A stretch of DNA of 33,372 nucleotides from the NCBI GenBank assembly GCA_019309815.1, contig JAFDFO010000001.1, forward strand, positions 1 through 33,372, read 5' to 3'. This stretch comes from Deltaproteobacteria bacterium (GTDB lineage Bacteria > Desulfobacterota > Desulfobacteria > Desulfobacterales > C00003060). The notes below the pieces were generated by a model. It saw nothing but the letters and a program-made list of their open reading frames with translations, was not told where the DNA came from and did no database searches. Positions 27,384 through 33,372 of the stretch are shown in pieces. The translations under genes and the position numbers were made by a program. The stretch's first letter is position 1. Each line of letters opens with the position of its first letter.

Positions 27384-29900
27384 ATGTCCCGTCAATCTTT
27401 GGAAGAGATATTACCTTTGGTCCAGAACCCCAGCCATTATCTGGGCACAGAGATCAATGCGCTCAAAAAGGACCCGGGGACAATCAGGCTACGGTTTGCT
27501 CTCGCTTTCCCCGATCTATACGACATAGGGACGAGCCACGTTGGCATCCAGATCTTGTACCATATCCTCAACGCCCGGGAGGGGGTCGCAGCAGAAAGAG
27601 TTTTTGCACCGGGAAGAGACCTTGAGGCAAGGATGCGGGATGAAGGCTGCCCCATTTGTTCGCTTGAGAGCCGCACCCCTCTTTCAGCCTTTGATATCAT
27701 AGGGTTCAGCCTGCTGTATGAACTAAATTTTACAAACATTTTGACGATGTTAGACTTGTCCGGGGTGCCGTTTTATTCGCGGGATCGAGATGCATCGCAT
27801 CCTTTTATTATTGCCGGGGGCCCATGCACCTTCAATCCGGAACCGCTTGCCGACTTCTTCGATGCTATGGTCATCGGAGATGGCGAGGAGGTGGCAATTG
27901 AGCTTGCTCAAGCCTGGCTGGAATCAAAGGATGCCGGAGACGACCGCGAGGGGACCCTCAAGAGGTGGTCAAAACTGCAGGGGGTCTACGTGCCGTCGTT
28001 CTTTGAAGCAGATGCGGACCCTGAAGGCTTCCAGACTCTAAAGCCTCGTTTTCCAGAGTACGGGACCGTGCATAAGGCCGTAGTCAATGACCTGAACCAG
28101 TCTCCTTATCCCGATTGTCCGGTGGTACCTTTTGGAAAACCCGTTCACGATCGGCTGAGTCTTGAGATTTCGCGCGGTTGCACCAGGGGGTGCCGGTTCT
28201 GTCAGGCCGGGATGATCTATCGCCCCGTGCGGGAAAGGGCGCCCGACACGGTTCTCTCCTTGGCGGAACGTGCCCTGGCGAACACGGGCTACGGAAACCT
28301 CTCACTCCTCTCGCTAAGTACCGGTGATTACTGTGCAATCCACACGCTTATGGAGGGCCTGATGGACCGGTGCGCGCCAGAGAGAATCGCGGTGTCCCTC
28401 CCGTCCCTTCGGGTTGGAAGTCTCACCGAGTCGCTTATGACCCAGATCAAGCGGGTCAGAAAAACGGGGTTCACAATAGCCCCGGAGGCCGGAAGCCAGC
28501 GACTCCGCGAAGTGATCAACAAGAATATTAGCGAGCAGGACCTGGAAGAGACGGTTCAGAACGCTTTTGGCTTGGGATGGCAGCTGATCAAGCTCTACTT
28601 TATGATCGGTTTGCCTACGGAAACAGAAGCAGATTTGGATGCGATTGTTGAATTGGTGAAGCGACTCCAAAAGGTTCGTGGCCGGAACGGACGCAATAGG
28701 CAGATTACCGTGAGCGTCTCCACCTTTATTCCAAAGGCTCACACCCCTTTCCAGTGGTGTTCCCAAATGTCGGTCGATGAGAGCCGGGACAAGATCCACA
28801 TGCTCCGAAGCGAGTTGAGGGGCGGTCGCCTTCGCTTCAAGTGGCAGAACCCCGAGATGAGTCTTCTTGAGGGACTGTGGGCGCGAGGTGACAGAAGATT
28901 GAGTCGGCTGTTGGTCAAGGCCTATGAGGCGGGCTGCCGTTTTGACGGATGGAGCGATCACTTTCAGTATAAACGATGGAAAGAGGCCATTGAAGCGTGC
29001 GGCGTGGATGTGGACTTCTACACGACGCGGTCAAGGGATCTTTCGGAACCCCTTCCCTGGGACCATATTAACTCCGGGGTGTCCAAAGAGTTTCTCAAGC
29101 AGGAGTGGGGAAGGGCCTTGGATCGGCAGGAGACTCCGGATTGCCGGCATGGGGACTGCCACCTGTGCGGCCTCTGCGACTTTGACGTACTTAAACCCGT
29201 GGTATTTGAGACGCATGAGGCGGTCCAAGCAGGTCGTGAGGTTCGGCGTAGTGAAGAAGAGGGCCCTTACAAGAAGCTTCGGGTTTCTTACGCCAAGCGC
29301 GGACCTGCCCGTTACTTCGGACACCTGGAACTTGTTAATATCTTCGTCCGGGCCTTGCGGCGAGCGGGGATTCCCTTGCGATTCTCGATGGGGTTTCATC
29401 CGGCCCCAAAGATTTCCTTCGAATGTGCCCTTCCTGTGGGGACCGAGAGCCTGGAAGAGCACTTCACGATCCAGGTCCCCCTGCGTGTTTCACGTGAAAC
29501 AATCCTGGAGCGGGTAGGCCCGCAGCTCCCAGAGGGACTCACCTTTTCGGCGTGCAAAGCGGTAGATCGGTCTCCTGCGGAGGCAGGGCCAAGACGCTTT
29601 CACTACACGGTGACTTTGAAAGAAGGGGCTTTTTCGGAGAGCAAGCTTAGTGAATTTTTGAAAAAAACCGAATGGCCGTTCACGCGGACGAACCGGAAAG
29701 GCCGGTCCAGGACCATAGATCTCAGGCCCGTCGTGAAGGAGCTGAATCTCCCGTCCGTGGACAGAGCTGACATGATCCTTGAGGAAAGCGATGGTTACAG
29801 TGTCCGGCCAACAGATGTGCTTGGTTCTGTCTTTGGCCTGTCTGAAGAAGCCTTGAAGCCGGTCAGCATCATAAAAAGCCCTGCTTCTAAGGATGATTGA
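27384..29900 (+). CDS. Radical SAM protein fused to a DUF2344/TIGR03936 domain (TIGR03960-like)
   Basis: This is an 838-residue fusion. The N-terminal part resembles a B12-binding-type fold (FALAFPDLYDIGTSHVGIQILYHIL) and leads to the radical SAM core, with the cluster motif SRGCTRGCRFCQAG (CX3CX2C). Later core segments are FTIAPEAGSQRLREVINK and YFMIGLPTETEADLDAI. The C-terminal 200 residues form the DUF2344 domain (LRVSYAKRGPARYFGHLELVNIFVRALRRAGIP). A CRHGDCHLCGLCDF cysteine cluster lies between them. The function is not established. In many bacteria this gene precedes ribonuclease G, but that gene is not downstream here. I chose ATG at 27384 (AAGGA upstream) over the track start at 27333. 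A parS-like site lies in the DUF2344 part. Confidence 0.9.
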   Translation: MSRQSLEEILPLVQNPSHYLGTEINALKKDPGTIRLRFALAFPDLYDIGTSHVGIQILYHILNAREGVAAERVFAPGRDLEARMRDEGCPICSLESRTPLSAFDIIGFSLLYELNFTNILTMLDLSGVPFYSRDRDASHPFIIAGGPCTFNPEPLADFFDAMVIGDGEEVAIELAQAWLESKDAGDDREGTLKRWSKLQGVYVPSFFEADADPEGFQTLKPRFPEYGTVHKAVVNDLNQSPYPDCPVVPFGKPVHDRLSLEISRGCTRGCRFCQAGMIYRPVRERAPDTVLSLAERALANTGYGNLSLLSLSTGDYCAIHTLMEGLMDRCAPERIAVSLPSLRVGSLTESLMTQIKRVRKTGFTIAPEAGSQRLREVINKNISEQDLEETVQNAFGLGWQLIKLYFMIGLPTETEADLDAIVELVKRLQKVRGRNGRNRQITVSVSTFIPKAHTPFQWCSQMSVDESRDKIHMLRSELRGGRLRFKWQNPEMSLLEGLWARGDRRLSRLLVKAYEAGCRFDGWSDHFQYKRWKEAIEACGVDVDFYTTRSRDLSEPLPWDHINSGVSKEFLKQEWGRALDRQETPDCRHGDCHLCGLCDFDVLKPVVFETHEAVQAGREVRRSEEEGPYKKLRVSYAKRGPARYFGHLELVNIFVRALRRAGIPLRFSMGFHPAPKISFECALPVGTESLEEHFTIQVPLRVSRETILERVGPQLPEGLTFSACKAVDRSPAEAGPRRFHYTVTLKEGAFSESKLSEFLKKTEWPFTRTNRKGRSRTIDLRPVVKELNLPSVDRADMILEESDGYSVRPTDVLGSVFGLSEEALKPVSIIKSPASKDD
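29486..29501. other. parS-like ParB binding site (perfect palindrome)
   Basis: TGTTTCACGTGAAACA is a perfect 16-bp palindrome identical to the parS consensus. It lies inside the radical SAM/DUF2344 gene, where it encodes VSRET, and is 5.2 kb from the other site in mltF. Confidence 0.9.
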
Positions 29901-30385
29901 ACTCCGATAGCGTGAGCATGGCGGGTCCTGCGGGGAAACATTGGACCGCAACAGCCGAGCTCTAGTCCGATCGAAAATGCCGTGACATGAGTCTGTTATT
30001 TCTACTCCAGGTATATCAAAGACGATCACAAGTGTCTTCTAGAGCGGTTGTGAAAAATATGTTCCGTTTTGAACCATTTGTGAGGAGCTGGCAGGGGGTA
30101 TCTCTTTTGGAAGTCAGGTCACCGAATATTTCCTGACAGGTACCACGACGGCACGGATCTTCTACACAGCCTTGACCCATGTACAAACACGCTACCCAGC
30201 GTGTAAGGGGTGCTGCCGTGTGCCTGGCCTGTAGCGTTCCGTACATGTTGCCTCCGATGAGCGGAGAGGGGAATTGACCTGATTCAAAAAGAGATACCCC
30301 CTGCCAGCCTAACAAGACTGCCGTGAAAGGAATATATTTTTGACAATCACTATATGCCTGGACTCTGCCATGGGGGAGTTGGACA
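29901..30385. other. 485-base intergenic region without a gene
   Basis: This lies between the radical SAM gene and the small exported protein. It holds the inverted-repeat element at 30087-30308. GGGGGAG, 9 bases before the ATG at 30386, is the ribosome binding site. The 157-aa minus-strand ORF here is not protein-like. I saw no promoter with both consensus hexamers. Confidence 0.6.
30087..30308. mobile_element. 222-bp MITE-like element with long terminal inverted repeats
   Basis: The ends are inverted repeats of 34-35 bases. The outer 22 bases match exactly (starting GCTGGCAGGGGGTATCTCTT); then come one mismatch and one extra base, and the arms end TCAGGTCA. Inside, CATGTAC pairs with GTACATG, and ACACGCT-accc-AGCGTGT is a perfect hairpin. 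It has no coding capacity and no target duplication I can define. It may be a non-autonomous transposon remnant or a structured RNA. Confidence 0.65.
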
Positions 30386-30841
30386 ATGAAGGGAATAATG
30401 TTGAAATGTATGTGGTCAGCAATCCTTGTGTTGCTCTTCTCCTTTCCGAAGGCAGTGGTTGTGAGTGCTTCGGAGGTTGGCAAAATCACGTTGTCCTACG
30501 ATATTATTGAGAAGGACACCGCTGACACTGGCCATACATTGACTCTCACCGTCCACCTCAAGATCAAGAATATCGGGGGAAGTGCCATCGACAACGTCAC
30601 TGCACATGTGGCCGGAACCGAAGGAATGGCCGTGGGTCTCGACAATATCTTCTTCGGACTAATAGAAAACGGCCAAACGCTGACAAGCGAACAATTTGAC
30701 CTTGTTGTTGAAACAGGCAATTCGCAGGACGTTCAACCGGGAATTGTGTGGGAAGTTGAATACTGGACGAGATATGGGACCGGTGTTGTCGAGCAGGTCT
30801 CGACCCCTTTTGGACAGAGTTCCTGCAAGCCCCTTCGTTGA
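30386..30841 (+). CDS. Small exported protein of unknown function
   Basis: This 151-residue protein has an N-terminal signal peptide (AILVLLFSFPKAVVVSASE). The mature domain is rich in beta strands, with LTLTVHLKIKNIGGSAIDNVTAHV, ENGQTLTSEQFDLVVE and WEVEYWTRYGTG. That 'KNIGGSAIDNV' style is typical of CARDB/DUF11-like immunoglobulin folds in exported or surface proteins. I cannot name a family. GGGGGAG lies 9 bases before the ATG, in a context (GGGGGAG then TGGACAATGAA) nearly identical to that of the cytochrome gene at 33137. It precedes the PAS-LuxR gene by 80 bases and may share its transcript. Confidence 0.65.
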   Translation: MKGIMLKCMWSAILVLLFSFPKAVVVSASEVGKITLSYDIIEKDTADTGHTLTLTVHLKIKNIGGSAIDNVTAHVAGTEGMAVGLDNIFFGLIENGQTLTSEQFDLVVETGNSQDVQPGIVWEVEYWTRYGTGVVEQVSTPFGQSSCKPLR

Positions 30842-30921
30842 CAAGGGATTGCATGCCCTGGCGAACCTATCTTTCAGTTTCCGATGATTATCCGAGGCCC
30901 TGCCTCTTAGGAGTGTAACTA

Positions 30922-32193
30922 ATGAAGAAACATGTCAAGGAGAAGGTGAACCCGGATCACGTGGGGGAGGTGTTGAAAGAGATTGGGTTTGATTGTGAGA
31001 CCCTTCTGAATAACATTAACGACGGTGTGGCCATAGTAAACAATCAAGGATACATTGTATTTCAAAACACAGTCAGCCGGCAAAGGACAGGGATGTCGTT
31101 TAAGGGTTTACATTTTTCGAAGATTGTCAGTGACAATGACCTAGACAGTGCCAACTTGCTTTTTGAAAGGGCCATGAGTGGAGAACAGCGCGCCCCCTTT
31201 GAATTCACACATTCCAAACCTGACGGTGAAGAATTGACAGTGGAGTTCAGTGCCCGAACAATTCTGAGAGACGGTAAGGCCATCGCCTTTGTAGTGGTTT
31301 CGCGGGACATTACAGAGCGCAGAAAGATGGAGGCAGCTTTGCGGCAAAGCGAGGAGAAATATCGGATCCTGGTTGACCATTCCCTGGAAGGAATCGCCAT
31401 TGCTCAAGGACTTCCACCTCGCCTCATATTCGCAAACCCTGCCCTGGCAGAGCTCCTTGGCTATACTGTTGAAGAACTCACATCCCTTGAACCCGATCAG
31501 TTGGCAACACTCGTAGACGTTGAATATCAAGACATGTTCTGGGGACGCTATAGAGATCGTGTCCAGGGGAAATCTGTTCCACCTCAGTATGAGGTCCTGG
31601 TAGTCAGAAAGGACGGCCGCAAACGCTGGATAGAAATGTTCGCCAACCGAATCGAATATCATGGAGAGCCCGCGGTTCAGGCAGTCTTCATTGACATCAC
31701 AGAGCGGAAATTGGCACGGGAAGCACTCAAGAGCGCCCACGATGAATTGGAAGAACGGGTGAAAGAGCGCACCACCCAGCTTGAGGAGGTAAACAGTGCA
31801 TTGAGAGTTTTGCTCAAGCAACGAGATCGCGACAAGGCAGAGCTTGAAAACAAGGTTGTGTTAAACGTCAAAGAGCTTGTTGTCCCCTATGCGGAAAAGC
31901 TGAGGACGAGGCTTACGGATGAGAAACAAATCGCCTACCTGAACGTACTGGAATCGAACCTGAACGACATTATTTCACCATTCGCTCACAAGTTGTCCTC
32001 CAGGTATTCGAGTCTCACGCCCATGGAGATTCGAACGGCACAATTCATAAAGGACGGAAGAACTTCGAAAGAGATAGCCGACTTACTTAATTTGTCCAGC
32101 AGAACGATTGAGTCTCACAGGAAGAATATCAGAACGAAGATGGGCTTGCATGGCAGGAAGGCAAATCTCAGGTCCTACCTTTTGTCCATGTAA
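30922..32193 (+). CDS. PAS-PAS-LuxR transcriptional regulator
   Basis: This 423-residue regulator starts with two PAS sensor domains: LLNNINDGVAIVNNQGYIVFQN..DITERRK (about 25-140) and YRILVDHSLEGIAIAQG..DITERKL (about 150-270). A coiled coil follows (LKSAHDELEERVKERTTQLEEVNSALR), then a helical stretch and a C-terminal LuxR/GerE helix-turn-helix, LTPMEIRTAQFIKDGRTSKEIADLLNLSSRTIESHRKNIRTKMGL. It has no histidine kinase or receiver domain, so PAS ligand or redox sensing probably controls DNA binding directly. AGGAG precedes the ATG at good distance. The repeat copy 2 begins 6 bases after its stop codon. Confidence 0.9.
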   Translation: MKKHVKEKVNPDHVGEVLKEIGFDCETLLNNINDGVAIVNNQGYIVFQNTVSRQRTGMSFKGLHFSKIVSDNDLDSANLLFERAMSGEQRAPFEFTHSKPDGEELTVEFSARTILRDGKAIAFVVVSRDITERRKMEAALRQSEEKYRILVDHSLEGIAIAQGLPPRLIFANPALAELLGYTVEELTSLEPDQLATLVDVEYQDMFWGRYRDRVQGKSVPPQYEVLVVRKDGRKRWIEMFANRIEYHGEPAVQAVFIDITERKLAREALKSAHDELEERVKERTTQLEEVNSALRVLLKQRDRDKAELENKVVLNVKELVVPYAEKLRTRLTDEKQIAYLNVLESNLNDIISPFAHKLSSRYSSLTPMEIRTAQFIKDGRTSKEIADLLNLSSRTIESHRKNIRTKMGLHGRKANLRSYLLSM

Positions 32194-32382
32194 AAATACG
32201 GATCATCTCCCCATTAGTTGTAATTAAGGCCAAATAAAAGGGTTGTCTCCAATTGAACAGGCGTTATCCCAGAGGGGTCAAGGGGTCCGGGATTCAAGGG
32301 TTCGAGTGAAATACTTTAAGAACTACTGAAGGATCCAGGGGGTCGAGGGTCCAGGGATTCAAGTGAAAAGCAAAAAAATATT

Positions 32383-32572
32383 GAAGACCCCTCCAGCAAG
32401 CTGGAAGTAATGTTCTGCCTCACGGCAGTGCTTCGCAGCGACCGAAAGGAACACTGCCATTTTCAGAGTCGCACGCTAACCTTTATCCACACTCTGGCGG
32501 GCCGCAGCCCCGCTTAACGGGATCTCTGCTAGGCTCCGACAAGCTACGGGGAATGCGCTGGCTATTGCGGTT
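32383..32572 (+). repeat. Dispersed structured repeat, copy B, nested in the long repeat
   Basis: This matches 8124-8297. In long-repeat copy 1 the sequence AATATT-CAAAGAAA is continuous, while here 190 bases separate AATATT from CAAAGAAA, so the insert limits are defined. If TT was duplicated, the insert is GAAG...GCGG flanked by TT on both sides. Copy A is also flanked by TT and CAAG. It contains CCAGC-aa-GCTGG and GGCAGTG..CACTGCC stems. Confidence 0.75.
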
Positions 32573-32580
32573 CAAAGAAA

Positions 32581-32721
32581 CGAAGCCAGATTTTGTTGGC
32601 AGGAGATTTGGGCCTCATTGAAAAAAGTGAATTGGGCACACTAAAGAAAGACATCGCAGAAATCGAAAGAATGTTAACGGCGCTGATAAAGTCTTTAGAA
32701 AACAAGCCCTTGAATCCTTGA
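32581..32721 (+). pseudogene. 3' fragment of a four-helix-bundle (23S rRNA IVS-type) gene
   Basis: An open stretch reads LLAGDLGLIEKSELGTLKKD, then IAEIERMLTALIKSLENKPL and a TGA. The pattern resembles the C-terminal helix of four-helix-bundle proteins encoded by 23S rRNA intervening sequences (TIGR02436). No start or N-terminal part is present; the nested insert lies directly upstream. Related sequence in copy 1 is frameshifted. Confidence 0.5.
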
Positions 32722-32808
32722 CCCCTTGATTCCTCGAACCCTCTTCTCCAACTAAATTGGAGAAGAACCAAAAATACTGATTTTCACTATTCAGTCGTCC
32801 GATAGCAG

Positions 32809-32836
32809 GCAGGGTAAGAAATGGCCCTGCTTTTTT
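32809..32836 (+). terminator. Intrinsic terminator-like hairpin, not next to a gene
   Basis: GCAGGG-taagaaatgg-CCCTGC is followed at once by TTTTTT. The nearest upstream plus-strand gene ends 616 bases earlier, with the repeat between. It could end read-through transcription or a small RNA from the repeat. Confidence 0.6.
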
Positions 32837-33136
32837 GTCTCAATGTGCATATATGTTGGGATTTGGTCATTTCCGCCGAAATAAAAGAGTACTGCTAAGG
32901 CCCCCCTGCCTGTGCGGTTTGTTTTATTGCTGACAGGTGGCATTTTGTTGACAGATTACAACCTCAAATACCCGACGTCGAGGGTCTTTCTTTGTGCATC
33001 AGGGGTTAATTACATGAAACCTATAGATAAAAGCTTGGGAATGATTTTTGGGTACGGTTCTTGCTATTGATTCAATAGCGCAGCATTGTAGTATTTACGC
33101 CATGATAAGCAGGACCATAGTCAGGGGGAGTGGACA

Positions 33137-33372
33137 ATGAAAATGGCAAGATTCAGGGTACGATATCTGCCCAAGATAGGTCTAATCATTTTCGGAGTAT
33201 TGGTGTGGGTATTGATGGCGAGTGATTCCATTGCATGGTTCCCCGCCACGTACGTTGATTCGGCTCATGGCAATACCTCGCAAGGGGTCAATCGCTCAAA
33301 CGTCGTGACGGATCCGGATCATCCGGATGCCTACAATATAGGAGAGTGTGCGCACTGCCATGACACCTTTAA
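33137..33372 (+). CDS. Exported c-type cytochrome, N-terminal part (runs off right edge)
   Basis: The frame opens at the ATG 33137 and is not in the ORF track because it has no stop inside the window. It has a signal or anchor helix (IGLIIFGVLVWVLMASDSIAWF), then SAHGNTS, a VNRSNVVTDPDHPDAY segment and the haem-binding motif CAHCH. The 'SAHGN...CxHCH' layout is typical of periplasmic multihaem (doubled CXXCH) cytochromes in anaerobes, although only one haem motif is visible before the edge. The ribosome binding site GGGGGAG precedes the ATG. Its partners are beyond the window. Confidence 0.75.
   Translation, partial: MKMARFRVRYLPKIGLIIFGVLVWVLMASDSIAWFPATYVDSAHGNTSQGVNRSNVVTDPDHPDAYNIGECAHCHDTF

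Larger units (their letters stand above)
32199..32769 (-). repeat. Long dispersed repeat, copy 2 (contains a nested insert)
   Basis: This is the inverted counterpart of 23948-24258. Order on the plus strand: CGGATCATCTCCC, TCTCCAATTGA, CCCAGAGGG, AAGGTTCAAGG-type tandem 8-9-mers (longer here than in copy 1), CAAGTGAAAAGCAAAAAAAT, the 190-bp insert, the gene relic, and CTTCTCCAACTAAATTGGAGAAG. It starts 6 bases after the regulator's stop codon. Confidence 0.8.
32194..33136. other. 943-base region without an intact gene
   Basis: It contains the long repeat copy 2 (32199-32769) with the nested insert (32383-32572) and the gene relic (32581-32721). A terminator-like hairpin (32809-32836) and about 300 bases of leader to the cytochrome gene follow. 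In that last stretch I see only weak promoter-like elements, such as TTGACAG near 32949, and no ORF of useful length. Confidence 0.7.

Noticed and set aside
30016-30489. 157-aa minus-strand ORF
   Set aside because: It overlaps the inverted-repeat element and the start of the exported protein gene, and its composition is not protein-like.
32483-32491. Perfect DnaA box TTATCCACA
   Set aside because: It is a single box inside the nested repeat with no neighbours; one such match in 33 kb is not surprising, and copy A of the repeat lacks it.

Overview
The window looks like chromosomal DNA from a sulfate-reducer-type deltaproteobacterium (Desulfobacterota). This placing rests on the gene mix: a short-form ThiC, an archaeal-like thymidylate synthase, methylmalonyl-CoA epimerase, a PAS-PAS-LuxR regulator, a multihaem-type cytochrome start, and many small Cys-rich proteins. 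It is an inference, since no rRNA gene is present. The middle of the window is origin-proximal: dnaN-gyrB, then rpmH-rnpA-yidD-yidC-jag-mnmE, with two parS-like ParB sites a little further on. dnaA and recF are not in the window.

Layout. 1-6145 (all minus strand): a partial unknown gene, then four spaced genes for a CapK/PaaK-like adenylate-forming enzyme, a radical SAM protein, a zinc-ribbon SAM methyltransferase and a NodU/TobZ-type carbamoyltransferase. This reads as the edge of a surface-polysaccharide or secondary-metabolite tailoring cluster. 6369-8031 (minus): a zinc-finger J-domain protein, a small Cys-pair protein and pyrE. 8032-8876 is a gene-free divergent region holding a dispersed structured repeat. 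8877-13481 (plus): a TolC-like outer-membrane protein, a CtpA protease and ThiC. 13482-13778 is an AT-rich gap with a near-consensus promoter and DnaA-box-like sequences. 13779-18090: dnaN, gyrB and thymidylate synthase. 18133-18947: a small zinc-ribbon protein (minus) and methylmalonyl-CoA epimerase. 19057-23947: rpmH to mnmE, for ribosome, RNase P, membrane-protein insertion and tRNA modification.

From 23948 on, housekeeping genes are mixed with repeats. A ~310-bp repeat directly follows mnmE. It is followed by mltF and an HtrA protease (minus; envelope maintenance) and a large radical SAM/DUF2344 fusion (plus). Next come a 222-bp inverted-repeat element, a small exported protein and a PAS-PAS-LuxR regulator. 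An inverted second copy of the ~310-bp repeat directly follows that regulator. The window ends inside an exported cytochrome c gene.

The most interesting material is non-coding. The two ~310-bp repeats lie head to head 8 kb apart, each starting within a few bases of a stop codon, and both carry the decayed 3' end of what looks like a four-helix-bundle (23S rRNA intervening-sequence-type) gene. The second copy is interrupted by a ~190-bp structured element that also occurs at 8124-8297. The first copy therefore serves as the empty insertion site and defines the element's ends. A separate 222-bp element has 34-35-bp terminal inverted repeats and internal hairpins. No CRISPR array, tRNA, rRNA or intact transposase was seen.
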